A stretch of DNA of 64,000 bases, taken from the NCBI RefSeq assembly GCF_009901565.1, contig NZ_WXEW01000001.1:1284288-1348287 (forward strand), written 5' to 3'. Below the pieces are notes generated by a model, which was not told where the DNA came from, did not search any database, and saw only the letters and a list, made by a program, of their open reading frames with translations. Of this stretch, positions 50,034 through 59,600 are shown piece by piece; within the stretch, counting starts at the first letter, position 1, and the number at the start of each line of letters is the position of its first letter. The translations under genes were made by a program, and so were the position numbers. This stretch comes from Herbidospora solisilvae (GTDB taxonomy: Bacteria; Actinomycetota; Actinomycetes; Streptosporangiales; Streptosporangiaceae).

Positions 50034-50897
50034 TCAGACGGGCGAGCCGCAGCACTTCTTGTACTTGCGGTCCGAACCGCACCAGCACGAGTCGTTGCGT
50101 CCCGGGGGCCAGGCGACGTCGCCGTCCGGGTCGGTCCGCGCGACCAGGGTCAGGCGCTCCTCCTCGGAGACGGGGGCGTCGTCCGGAAGACGGACGACCG
50201 CGACCCTGGTCTCCAGGTCGGCCTTCCGGAAGCGCGCCTCCAGCGCCCGCAGGTCGTCGCCGGGCACGTAGGGCAGCCGCACGGTCGGCTTCTTCTCGAT
50301 CACCGGCTGGGTCGGCTTCGGCGCGGCCGGTTCGGCGGTGACGTGGGCCTCGACGCGGTCGGACAGCGGGCCGGGGCCGCCGAAGCGGCGGCGCAGCAGG
50401 TCGAGGTAGCGGACCGTCGCGGGCGGGCGGCCCAGGTCGAGCGCGAGCCGCAGTCCCTCGTCGAGGAGGTCGGCGGCGAAGCCGGGGTCGAACGGCCCGG
50501 CGATCATCGCGGCCGCCGGGTAGAACTCCTCGTCGCGTTCGTCCTCGGGCAGCCGGGCGAGCTCGGCCCGCCGCGTGCGCAGCAGCCGCAGCGCCGTCGC
50601 CGAGTCGCCGAGCTGGCCGTGCAGCTCGGCCATCGGGGTGCGCAATGGGCCGGTCAGCTCGGGTTCCACGCCGATCAGGTCGTGGAGGAGGTCGAGGGTG
50701 TCCTGCTCCCACCCGTCGAGGGTGTAGTCGTCGATGAGCTCCACCACGTAGGCCGGGATGCGCCGGTCGCCCCGGGCCCTCGGGTCCATGAGGGCGTCGG
50801 CGAGCAGTTCCCAGGCGGCCTTCTCCTCACCCCGGTCGTAGGCGCGTTCGAGCGCGGCGTCGAGGTCGAGTGGGCCGAAGAGATGGTCCGGAAGCAC
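50034..50897 (-). CDS. SEC-C motif protein
   Basis: A 287-residue cytoplasmic protein. The body is helical and TPR-like (AAWELLADALMDPRARGDRRI, LDLLHDLIGVEPEL, AELHGQLGDSATALRLLRTRRAEL). The extreme C-terminus is a SEC-C zinc finger, GRNDSCWCGSDRKYKKCCG, as found at the end of SecA and in stand-alone adaptor proteins. A Lys/Pro linker joins a small domain at about 190-260. It may bring the translation or secretion machinery to a partner; function unknown. Start GTG is leaderless. Confidence 0.85.
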   Translation of the reverse strand: MLPDHLFGPLDLDAALERAYDRGEEKAAWELLADALMDPRARGDRRIPAYVVELIDDYTLDGWEQDTLDLLHDLIGVEPELTGPLRTPMAELHGQLGDSATALRLLRTRRAELARLPEDERDEEFYPAAAMIAGPFDPGFAADLLDEGLRLALDLGRPPATVRYLDLLRRRFGGPGPLSDRVEAHVTAEPAAPKPTQPVIEKKPTVRLPYVPGDDLRALEARFRKADLETRVAVVRLPDDAPVSEEERLTLVARTDPDGDVAWPPGRNDSCWCGSDRKYKKCCGSPV

Positions 50898-50903
50898 CAG
50901 GGC

Positions 50904-50909
50904 ACCCTA
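50904..50909 (-). promoter_or_regulatory. -10 element of leaderless SEC-C gene
   Basis: TAGGGT on the minus strand, 6 nt from GTG 50897. Confidence 0.6.
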
Positions 50910-51019
50910 CCGAGGGTGTAGCCGAGGTTCACCTTCCCGGAGGACGAAACGGGCATACCTCCGGGCGTACCGTCGGATCACACGGTCGGCGGCGGCGCGG
51001 GGGCCCGCCACCGCTCGGA

Positions 51020-51025
51020 TAAGGT
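51020..51025 (+). promoter_or_regulatory. -10 element of leaderless amidase gene
   Basis: TAAGGT, 7 nt before GTG 51033. Confidence 0.55.
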
Positions 51026-51032
51026 GACGCCG

Positions 51033-52427
51033 GTGACGGAACTGCACTATCTCACCGCGTCGGAGACCTCGGCCCTGCTGCGTGCACGGGAGATCGGCGC
51101 GGCCGAGGTCACCCAAGCTCATCTCGACCGCATCGAGGCGGTCAACCCGCAGGTCAACGCGATCGTGACGGTCACCGCCGAGCAGGCCCTCGACCGGGCC
51201 CGGGAGCTCGACCGGGGTGAGTGGCAGGGGCCGCTGCACGGACTGCCGGTCGCCCACAAGGACCTGGTGTCGACCAAGGGCGTCCGGACCACGTTCGGGT
51301 CGGCGCTCTTCGCCGACCACGTCCCGACCGTCGACGACCTCATCGTCCGCCGGGTGCGCGACGCGGGCGGGGTGATGATCGGGAAGACCAACACGCCCGA
51401 GTTCGGCACCGGCTCCCACACCGTCAACGAGGTCTTCGGGGCCACCCGCAACCCCTACGACCTGACCAGGTCGGCGGGCGGGTCGAGCGGCGGCGCGGCG
51501 GCGGCGCTCGCGGCCGGGATGACCCCGCTGGCCGACGGCTCCGACATGGGCGGCTCGCTGCGCAACCCGGCGTCGTTCTGCAACGTCGTGGGGCTGCGGC
51601 CGACACCCGGGCGGGTGCCGTCGAAGTCGACGACCGCCGCGTGGTTCACCCTGGGGGTGTCGGGGCCGATGGCGCGGACCGTACAGGACCTGGCGCTCTT
51701 CCTGACCGCCATCGCGGGCCCCGACCCGAGTTCGCCACTGTCGATCAGGGAGGACGCGTCGATCTTCGGCGGCTCCCTGGAGACCGACGTCAGCCGGTTG
51801 CGCATCGCCTTCTCCCCCAGCCTCGGCGGCCTCCCGGTCGACGCCGAGACGGCCGGGGTGACCGCGCGGGCGGCCGAGGTCTTCCGCGACCTGGGCGCGA
51901 CCGTCGAGCACGCCGACCTGAACCTGGCGGGCGCCGACGAGGCCTTCCGCACCTACCGCGCCTGGTGGTACGCCGCCACCTACGGCGACTTGGAGGGCGT
52001 CGGCGAGAACGTGCGCTGGAACGTCGAAAGGGGCCGCGAGGTCACCGCAGAGGACCTGGCGACGGCGGAGAAGCTGCGCACCCGCCTCTGGCACCGCGTG
52101 AACGGCTTCTTCGGCACCTGGGACTACCTGATCGCCCCGGTCAGCCAGGTCCCGCCGTTCCCGGTCGAAGATCCCTATGTACGTTTCGTCGACGGCCTCC
52201 AGATGCCCGACTACCTGGCCTGGATGCGCTCCTGCTACCTGATCAGCGTGCTCGGCGTGCCGGCCCTGTCGGTGCCCTGCGGGTTCACCGACAACGGCCT
52301 GCCGGTGGGCGTGCAGATCATCGGCCGCCCCTGGGACGACCTCGGCGTCCTGCGGGTCGGCCACGCCTTCGAGCGGGTCACAGGGGCGGGATCGACCCGT
52401 CCGCCGCTTTCCGCTCCCGGTAGGTGA
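51033..52427 (+). CDS. Amidase signature family hydrolase
   Basis: A 464-residue Ser-cisSer-Lys amidase. Catalytic Lys lies in LPVAHKDLVSTKG, and the signature TRSAGGSSGGAAAALAAGMTPLADGSDMGGSLRNPASFCNVVG provides both serines. The C-terminus has YLISVLGVPALSVPCGFTDNGLPVGVQIIG, typical of the family. It lacks gatC/gatB neighbours, so it is more likely a stand-alone amide hydrolase than GatA. GTG 51033 is chosen for its -10 spacing; GTG 51024 would overlap the -10. The 3' end overlaps the convergent DUF2567 gene by 50 bp. Confidence 0.9.
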   Translation: MTELHYLTASETSALLRAREIGAAEVTQAHLDRIEAVNPQVNAIVTVTAEQALDRARELDRGEWQGPLHGLPVAHKDLVSTKGVRTTFGSALFADHVPTVDDLIVRRVRDAGGVMIGKTNTPEFGTGSHTVNEVFGATRNPYDLTRSAGGSSGGAAAALAAGMTPLADGSDMGGSLRNPASFCNVVGLRPTPGRVPSKSTTAAWFTLGVSGPMARTVQDLALFLTAIAGPDPSSPLSIREDASIFGGSLETDVSRLRIAFSPSLGGLPVDAETAGVTARAAEVFRDLGATVEHADLNLAGADEAFRTYRAWWYAATYGDLEGVGENVRWNVERGREVTAEDLATAEKLRTRLWHRVNGFFGTWDYLIAPVSQVPPFPVEDPYVRFVDGLQMPDYLAWMRSCYLISVLGVPALSVPCGFTDNGLPVGVQIIGRPWDDLGVLRVGHAFERVTGAGSTRPPLSAPGR

Positions 52428-52881
52428 CCGCGAACTCCCGCGCCCAGAACACCCCGGCCGCCAGCACCGCCCAGAACACCAGCACGCCCTTGGCCGTCAG
52501 GCCCAGCAGGTCCCGGGTCGCGAACTCCCCCGCCGACGTCGCGGCCCGGACGACCTCGCCCCCCATCGACGACCCGACGAGGAACGCGACGGCCGACCCG
52601 GCCAGCCCGCCGGCGCCCAGCCCCAGGACGATCGGCAACCCGTCGTCGCCCGCCCGCCGGTAGGCGACCAGCCCCGCGACGAGCCCGAGGGTCGCCGTGA
52701 TCAGCGCGAAGTAGCCGTCGGCCGCGATGAGCGCCTGGGTGTTCGGATCGGCCACCCGCCAGACGCCCTCGTAGAGGACGTATCGGGTGCGGGGCGCGAG
52801 GAACGACCACAGGAATCCCGCGGGCACCCCCAGCACCGCGAGGAGCAGGACCGTCCCACCGAAGTACTTCACAGGCCGCAC
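52378..52881 (-). CDS. DUF2567-like membrane protein
   Basis: A 167-residue protein with four predicted helices: KYFGGTVLLLAVLGVPAGFLW, a loop with APRTRYVLYEGVWRVADPNTQALIAADGYF (typical DUF2567-like segment), ALITATLGLVAGLVAYR, LPIVLGLGAGGLAGSAVAFLVG, then GVLVFWAVLAAGVFWARE. Function unknown. It is divergent from murA with only 53 bp between starts, and the -10 boxes of both are 28 bp apart. Confidence 0.8.
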   Translation of the reverse strand: MRPVKYFGGTVLLLAVLGVPAGFLWSFLAPRTRYVLYEGVWRVADPNTQALIAADGYFALITATLGLVAGLVAYRRAGDDGLPIVLGLGAGGLAGSAVAFLVGSSMGGEVVRAATSAGEFATRDLLGLTAKGVLVFWAVLAAGVFWAREFAVTYRERKAADGSIPPL

Positions 52882-52888
52882 CGTCCCG

Positions 52889-52894
52889 ATGGTA
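52889..52894 (-). promoter_or_regulatory. -10 element of leaderless DUF2567 gene
   Basis: TACCAT on the minus strand, 7 nt from GTG 52881. Confidence 0.55.
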
Positions 52895-52922
52895 CCTACC
52901 TAGACCAGGCCGGCCGCGCCGT

Positions 52923-52928
52923 TAGCAT
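52923..52928 (+). promoter_or_regulatory. -10 element of leaderless murA
   Basis: TAGCAT, 6 nt before GTG 52935. Confidence 0.6.
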
Positions 52929-52934
52929 TGGCGG

Positions 52935-54242
52935 GTGAACGAACAAGCGTGGCTCATCGAACCCTCCGGTCCGCTGCGGGGGGACGTCGAGGTCCGAGGG
53001 TCAAAGAACGCCGTGTCCAAGCACATGGTCGCGGCCATGCTCGGCGACGGCCCGAGCACCCTGCACAACGCCCCCGAGGTCGGCGAAGTCCACCTGACCG
53101 CCGCCATGCTGGAGGCCCTGGGCATCCACGTCGAGATCGGCGACGGCGAGATCACCCTCGAACGCGGCAGCGTCATCGAGCCGAGGGTCCCGGAGAAGTA
53201 CACCGGCCTCAACCGCATCCCCATCCTGATGCTCGGCCCGCTCCTCCACCTGGCCGGCGAGGCGTTCGTGCCGATGGTCGGCGGCGACCCCATCGGCCGC
53301 CGCCCGGTCAACTTCCACCTCGAGGCGCTGCGCTCGATGGGCGCCGAGATCATCGAGGACGAGAGCGGCATCACCGCCAAGGCCTCCCGCCTCCACGGCA
53401 CCCGCATCACCCTCCCCTACCCGAGCGTCGGCGCGACCGAGACCATCCTGATGACGGCCGTCCTGGCCGAGGGCAAGACGGTCATCAAGGGCGCCGCCAT
53501 GGAGCCCGAGGTCGTCGAGCTCGCGCTCTACCTCCAGCGCATGGGCGCGATGATCGAGTTGTCCCCCGACCGCCGCATCGTCATCGAGGGCGTCGAGAAA
53601 CTCCACGGCGCCTCGACCTGGCTGGCCGGCGACCGCATCGAGGCCTTCTCCTACCTCGTCGCGGGCCTGGTCACGGGCGGCGAGGTGCGCGTCCACGGCT
53701 GCCCGCAGGACCGCCTGGTCACCGCGATCACGACCCTGGCCCGCATGGGCGCCCGGTTCGACATAACAGACGACTGGCTGACCGCCTCGGCCCCCGACGG
53801 CCTGCGCGCCGCCGCCGTGCAGACCGACACCCACCCCGGGTTCATGACCGACTGGCAGACGCCGCTCATGGTCCTGTTCACCCGCGCCGAGGGCATGTCG
53901 GTGCTCCACGAGACGGTCTTCGAGAACCGCCTCGTGTACGTCCCGGCGCTGCAGAAGATGGGCTGCGAGATCGAGGTCTTCTCCCAGTGCCTCGGCGGCC
54001 CGGCCTGCCGCTACCACGACACCAACGCCAAGCACTCGGCGGTCGTGCGCGGCGTCTCCAAGCTCCGCGGCGCCGACGTGACCCTGCCCGACATCCGCGC
54101 GGGCTTCTCGGCGGTCCTGGCGGCGGCCGTGGCCGAGGGCACCTCCACCCTGCGCGGCGTGAACCACATCGAGCGCGGCTACCACCGCCCGTTCGACCAG
54201 TTCACCTCACTCGGCCTGAAGATCCGCCGGGCCGACGTCTGA
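52935..54242 (+). CDS. murA: UDP-N-acetylglucosamine 1-carboxyvinyltransferase, Asp variant
   Basis: First committed step of peptidoglycan synthesis, adding enolpyruvate to UDP-GlcNAc. The 435-residue protein has RGDVEVRGSKNAVSKHMVAAML (active-site Lys-Asn), PMVGGDPIGRRPVNFHLEAL, MTDWQTPLMVLFTRAEG, and PDIRAGFSAVLAAAVAEG (conserved Arg). In the loop where most bacteria have the fosfomycin-reactive Cys, this protein has Asp (GGDPIG), as in mycobacteria, which implies insensitivity to fosfomycin. Leaderless start. It converges with a class A PBP gene, and a terminator lies between them. Confidence 0.92.
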   Translation: MNEQAWLIEPSGPLRGDVEVRGSKNAVSKHMVAAMLGDGPSTLHNAPEVGEVHLTAAMLEALGIHVEIGDGEITLERGSVIEPRVPEKYTGLNRIPILMLGPLLHLAGEAFVPMVGGDPIGRRPVNFHLEALRSMGAEIIEDESGITAKASRLHGTRITLPYPSVGATETILMTAVLAEGKTVIKGAAMEPEVVELALYLQRMGAMIELSPDRRIVIEGVEKLHGASTWLAGDRIEAFSYLVAGLVTGGEVRVHGCPQDRLVTAITTLARMGARFDITDDWLTASAPDGLRAAAVQTDTHPGFMTDWQTPLMVLFTRAEGMSVLHETVFENRLVYVPALQKMGCEIEVFSQCLGGPACRYHDTNAKHSAVVRGVSKLRGADVTLPDIRAGFSAVLAAAVAEGTSTLRGVNHIERGYHRPFDQFTSLGLKIRRADV

Positions 54243-54251
54243 CCCACCCCG

Positions 54252-54281
54252 ACGGCCGTGACCCTGGCGGGTCACGGCCGT
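54252..54281 (+). terminator. Terminator of murA (possibly bidirectional)
   Basis: A 13-bp perfect stem, ACGGCCGTGACCC (54252-54264) paired with 54269-54281, with loop TGGC, begins 10 nt after the murA stop and is 19 nt from the stop of the convergent PBP gene. The U-tract is weak (TTCG). Confidence 0.75.
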
Positions 54282-54300
54282 TCGCCTGCCGGCGCGGTGA

Positions 54301-56550
54301 TCAGTCGCGGCGGCGGCGGCCCTCGCCGTCGGCGCGCGCGTTGCCTCGGTAGTAGTCGTCGCGGGGGTCGCCCCGGTAGTAGTCGTCCTCCGGGTACAGG
54401 TTGCCGTTCTCGTCCTCGTACCAGTACTCGTATTCGACATCGCCGCGGCGGCCGCGTTCGGCCTCCATCGCCTCGCGCAGGCCCGGGGTGAAGCCGCCGC
54501 CGAAGCGGCCCATGTCCGGGGGCGTGAACTCGGTCGCCGGGGTGTCGCGCAGGGCGCCCTGCATCGAGTCGACCCAGATCGGGCCCGGGAGCGAGGCGCC
54601 CTGGACCGAGCCGTAGGTCTGGTCGCCGATCCGGACCCCGTTCAGGGGGTATTTGTACGACCCCCGGATGTCTCCCACGCTCACGGCGGCGGCCAGGTTC
54701 GGGGTGTACCCGGCGAACCACGCCGACGTGTAGTTGTTGTTGGTGCCGGTCTTCCCGGCGGCGGGGCGGCCGATCGACTGGCCCTTCATCGTGCCCTGGG
54801 TGAAGACGCCCGACAACACGTCGTTCACCGCGTCGGCGACCGCCGGGTCGATGGTCGCGGAGCAGGCCGGGGGGATCTCCACCCGGCGCCCGTCGCGTTC
54901 GACGATCTCGGTGATGGCGATCGGCTTGCAGTACTTGCCGCGCGCCCCGAACGTGGCCACGGCCGCCGCCACCGTCAGGGGGTCCATCTCGTTGACGCCG
55001 AGGGTGAAGGTCGGGACCTCCGACAGTTTCCCGCCGTCGGCGCGCTGGATGCCGAGCGCCTTGGCGGTCCGGATGACGTCGCAGAGGCCGACCTCGCGCT
55101 CCAGCATCATGAAGAAGATGTTGGACGACTTCCACGTGCCGAGCTCCAGGCTGTAGGGGCCGCCCTTGCCCTCGCCGGACGCGTTGTAGATCTTGGCGCT
55201 GGGATCGTTGACCGGTTTGCCGGCGCAGTCGGTGAAGCCCTCCGACGGGACGAACACGCCGGGCGTGTCGAAGCCCTGGCCGAACTTCCATCCCTTGGCC
55301 AGCGCGGTCGCCAGCGTGAAGATCTTGAACGTCGAGCCGGCCTGGAAGCCCATCCCGCCCCCGTGGGCGGTGTCGGCGGCCAGGTTGAAGGTGGTGTTGG
55401 GGCCGATGACCTTGCCGCCGGGGTTGCTGCCGTAGCGCTTGCTGGCCGCCAGCGCCCTGATGGCGCCCGTTCCGGGCTCGACCATCGCCTCGGCCGCCAC
55501 CTCGGTGTCCTCGGCCGCGACGCGCGCCTCGATGGCCTTGTCCGCCGCTTTCTGGGCGACCGGGTCGAGCGTGGTCTTCAGGGTGAGGCCGCCCCGCTGG
55601 AGCCGGCGTTCGCGGTCGGCGCGGGAGTGGCCGAAGGCGGGGTTGGCGAGGATCTCGTGCTGGACGTACACGCAGAAGTAGGGGTACTCCGATTCGGCGC
55701 AGCCGCCGGGTTCGGCGCGCATGTTGAGCCCGAGGGCCTGCGACTTGGCGGCGGCGGCCTCGGCGGGGGTGATCTCGCCGAGTTCGGCCATGCGGTCGAG
55801 TACCAGGTCGCGCCGCTGCTGGAGTTTCTCGCGCTGCGCCTCGCCGCGCGCGGGGTCGGTCGAGTAGGGCGTGCGGACCGCCCCCGCCAGGGCCGCCGCC
55901 TGGCCCAGGGTGAGGTCCTTCGCCGACACCCCGAAGAACCGGCGGGCCGCCGCCTGGACGCCGAAGGCGCCCGCGCCGAAGTAGGCGATGTTCAGGTAGC
56001 GCTCCAGGATCTGGTCCTTGGAGTACTTCTCCTCCAGCGCCAGCGCGTAGCGCATCTCGGTGAACTTGCGGCGGATGCTGCGGACCTGCGCGGAGTCGCG
56101 TTCCTTCTCCGACTCGGCCCGGTTGACCAGGATGTTCTTCACGAGCTGCTGGGTCAGCGACGACCCGCCCTGGCGGATGCCGCCGGCCTGGGTGTTGGCG
56201 ATCAGCGCCCGGATGGTGCCGCGCACGTCGAGGCCGGCGTGCTCGTAGAAGCGGGCGTCCTCGATCGCTACGATCGCCTCGCGCATCGGCTTGGAGACCT
56301 GGTCGATCGTGACCGACTGCCGGTTCTGGGAGTAGAACTGGGCGAACTGGCGGCCGTTCCGGTCGACCAGCCGGGTCACCTCGGGCAGCGGGTCTTCGCG
56401 GGGCGGCGGCGGGAGCTTGGTGATGGTCCCGGCCGCCGTGTTGCTCGCCACCCCGGCCCCGGCGACGATCGGCGCGACCAGCGCCGCCGCCAGGACCCCG
56501 CCGAGTGCGCCGCAGACCGCCAGCCCACCGGCCGTCGTGACCCGTGCCAT
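54301..56550 (-). CDS. Class A penicillin-binding protein (bifunctional transglycosylase/transpeptidase)
   Basis: A 749-residue membrane enzyme that polymerises and cross-links peptidoglycan outside the cell. One N-terminal helix (about 5-40) is followed by a GT51 domain (AIVAIEDARFYEHAGLD, GSSLTQQLVKNIL, FGAGAFGVQAAARRFFG). The transpeptidase has FQAGSTFKIFTLATAL (nucleophile Ser in STFK, about residue 410), WKSSNIFF and PAAGKTGTNNNY. The last 45 residues are an acidic Tyr-rich tail with a repeat (DDYYRGDPR, DDYYRGNAR). ATG 56550 has GGGGAG 4 nt upstream. It converges with murA. Confidence 0.93.
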   Translation of the reverse strand: MARVTTAGGLAVCGALGGVLAAALVAPIVAGAGVASNTAAGTITKLPPPPREDPLPEVTRLVDRNGRQFAQFYSQNRQSVTIDQVSKPMREAIVAIEDARFYEHAGLDVRGTIRALIANTQAGGIRQGGSSLTQQLVKNILVNRAESEKERDSAQVRSIRRKFTEMRYALALEEKYSKDQILERYLNIAYFGAGAFGVQAAARRFFGVSAKDLTLGQAAALAGAVRTPYSTDPARGEAQREKLQQRRDLVLDRMAELGEITPAEAAAAKSQALGLNMRAEPGGCAESEYPYFCVYVQHEILANPAFGHSRADRERRLQRGGLTLKTTLDPVAQKAADKAIEARVAAEDTEVAAEAMVEPGTGAIRALAASKRYGSNPGGKVIGPNTTFNLAADTAHGGGMGFQAGSTFKIFTLATALAKGWKFGQGFDTPGVFVPSEGFTDCAGKPVNDPSAKIYNASGEGKGGPYSLELGTWKSSNIFFMMLEREVGLCDVIRTAKALGIQRADGGKLSEVPTFTLGVNEMDPLTVAAAVATFGARGKYCKPIAITEIVERDGRRVEIPPACSATIDPAVADAVNDVLSGVFTQGTMKGQSIGRPAAGKTGTNNNYTSAWFAGYTPNLAAAVSVGDIRGSYKYPLNGVRIGDQTYGSVQGASLPGPIWVDSMQGALRDTPATEFTPPDMGRFGGGFTPGLREAMEAERGRRGDVEYEYWYEDENGNLYPEDDYYRGDPRDDYYRGNARADGEGRRRRD

Positions 56551-56591
56551 GCCGCTCCCCCCGAAACAGCTCGACAACCAGGGGGAACCAG

Positions 56592-56636
56592 CGTCAACCT
56601 AACGTCAACCTAACACAGCGTAACGCCAGGTAACGC
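56592..56636. repeat. Two sets of direct repeats upstream of the PBP gene
   Basis: CGTCAACCTAA occurs twice in tandem (56592-56602, 56603-56613), followed by GTAACGC twice at a 10-bp period (56620-56626, 56630-56636). The spacing is close to one helical turn. This lies in the promoter region of the PBP gene and against the dnaE stop, so it may be an operator. Confidence 0.55.
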
Positions 56637-59600
56637 TACGCCCCCAGGCAGGCCGGTCCGAGGAGCTGTTTCAGGTCGCCCATCAGGGCCGGGCTCGGGG
56701 TGACCCGAAGGCGGTCGTCGAGGCGCATCACGGTCGTACGCGGCCCGTTGTGGACCTGGAGGTGCACCTCGGTCGTGCCGGGATGGGTGGTCAGCACCTC
56801 CTTGAGGCGGCCGACCACCGGCGGGGTGACCCGGGTCATCGCCAGGCTGACCACCAGCGGGCCGCCCGACTCGACCGTCAGGTCGGGCTGGGTGACCTCC
56901 ATCGCGATGATCTTGGCGACGTCCTCGCGCTTGTCGATGCGGCCCTTGACGAAGACGATCGCGTCTTCGGCCAGGATCGTGGCGCAGAGCTGGTAGGCCG
57001 AGGGGAAGATCATCACCTCGATCGAGCCGCCGAGGTCTTCGAGCTGGGTGAGGACCCAGGTGTCGCCCTTCTTGGTGACCTTGCGCTGCACGCCGCTGAG
57101 GATGCCGCCGACCGTGACGATCTGGCCGTCGGGCCGGGAGTCGTCCTGGAGGGCGGTGATCGAGCAGTCGGCGCCGCTCGACAGGATGTGCTCGACGCCG
57201 AGGAGCGGGTGGTCGGAGACGTACAGGCCGAGCATCTCGCGCTCGAACTGCAGGAGGGTGTTCTTGTCCCATTCGCCCTCGGGGATGGTCACCTCGAAGG
57301 TCTGGTCCTCCCCGCCGTCGACCGCGCCGAACAGCGAGTCCTGCCCGATGGCCTCGTTCTTCTTGATGTCGATGATCGCGTCGACGGCCTGCTCGTGGAT
57401 CATCACCAGGCCCTTGCGGACGTGGCCCATCGAGTCGTACGCCCCCGCCTTGATCAGCGACTCGATGACCCGCTTGTTGCAGACCTGGGCCGGGACCTTG
57501 CGCAGGAAGTCCTTGAAGTCGGTGAAGCGGCCCTTCTCCTTGCGGGCGGCGATGATGCCGTCGACGACGTTGCCGCCGACGTTGCGGATGGCCGACAGGC
57601 CGAACCGGATGTCGGCGCCGCGCGGGGTGAAGTCGAAGTCGGAGTCGCTGACGTCGGGCGGCAGCACCTTGATGCCCATGTGGCGGCACTCGTTGAGGTA
57701 GAGGGCCGACTTGTCCTTGTCGTCCTTCACGCTCGTGAGCAGGGCGGCCATGTATTCGGCGCGGTAGTTGGCCTTCAGGTAGGCCGTCCAGTAGGAGACC
57801 AGGCCGTATCCCGCGGTGTGGGCCTTGTTGAAGGCGTAGTCGGAGAACGGCAGCAGGATGTCCCACAGGGCCTTGATGGCCTCTTTGGAGAAGCCGTTGT
57901 CCTTCATGCCCTTCTCGAAGAACTCGTACTGCTTGTCGAGTTCCGACTTCTTCTTCTTGCCCATCGCACGGCGGAGCAGGTCGGCGCCGCCGAGCGAGTA
58001 GCCCGCGACGCGCTGGGCGATGGCCATGACCTGCTCCTGGTAGACGATCAGGCCGTAGGTCGTGGACAGGATGTCCTTCAGGGGCTCCTCGAGCTCCTTG
58101 TGGATCGGGGTGATCTCCTGCTGGCCGTTCTTGCGCAGCGCGTAGTTGGTGTGGGAGTTGGCGCCCATCGGGCCGGGGCGGTAGAGCGCGAGGGCGGCGG
58201 AGATGTCCTCGAAGTTGTCGGGGCGCATCAGCCGCAGGAGGGTGCGCATGCCGCCGCCGTCGAGCTGGAAGATGCCGAGGGTGTCGCCGCGGGCCAGCAG
58301 CTCGTAGGTCTTGGCGTCGTCGAGCGGCAGGTCGAGCAGCTCGATCTTGTTGCCGGTGTTGAGCTCGACCATCTTCAGGCAGTCGTCGATGATCGTCAGG
58401 TTGCGCAGGCCGAGGAAGTCCATCTTCAGCAGGCCGAGCGTCTCGCAGGTCGGGTAGTCGAACTGCGTGATGATCGCGCCGTCGGAGTCGCGGCGCATGA
58501 TCGGGATGTAGTCGGTCAGCACCTCCGACGACATGATGACGCCGGCGGCGTGCACGCCGGTCTGCCGGATCAGGCCCTCAAGGCCGCGCCCGAGGTCGAT
58601 GGTCGACTTGACGTCGACGTCTTCTTCGTAGAGTTTGCGCAGCTCACCGGCTTCGTTGTAGCGCGGGTGGTCGCTGTCGAAGATGCCGGAGAGCGGGATG
58701 TCCTTGCCCATCACGGCGGGCGGGAACGCCTTGGAGACCTTGTCGCCGAGCGCGTAGGGGTAGCCCAGGACACGGCCGGCGTCCTTCACGGCCGCTTTCG
58801 CCTTGATCGTGCCGAAGGTGGCGATCATGGCGACCTTGTCGGAGCCCCACTTCTCGGTGACGTACCTGATGACGTCGGCGCGCCGGCGCTCGTCGAAGTC
58901 GATGTCGACGTCGGGCATGGAGACGCGCTCGGGGTTGAGGAACCGCTCGAAGTAGAGGCCGAACGGGATCGGGTCGAGGTCGGTGATGCCCAGCGAGTAG
59001 GCGACGAGCGAGCCCGCCGCCGAGCCACGGCCGGGGCCGACCCGGATGCCGTTGTTCTTGGCCCACATGATGAAGTCGGCGACCACGAGGAAGTAACTCG
59101 GGAAGCCCATCTGGACGATGACGCGCAGCTCGTTCTCGACCCACTCGCGGTGCTCGTCGTCGACGCCGCCGGGGAAGCGGCGGTGCATGCCCTTCCAGAC
59201 CTCCTGGCGGAAGAACTCCTCCTCGGTCATCCCGTCGGGGATGGGGTAGGTCGGCATCAGGTTCTTGTGCTGGAAGAACCCGGTGGGGTCGACCTTCTCG
59301 GCGACCAGGAGGGTGTTGCGGCACCCCTCCTGCCACAGGTCGGAGGAGTCGACGGCACGCATCTCGTCGGCGGTCTTGATGTAGTAGCCGCTGCCGTCGA
59401 ACCGGAACCGGCCCGGGTCGGAGAGCTGCTTGCCGGTCTGGATGCACAGGAGCGCGTCGTGGGACTGGGCGTCGGACTCGTAGGTGTAGTGGGAGTCGTT
59501 GGTGACCAGCGGCGGGATGCCGAGCTCCTTGGAGATGCGGGTCAGCCCGTCGCGGACGCGGCGCTCGATGTCGAGCCCGTGGTCCATGATCTCCAGGAAG

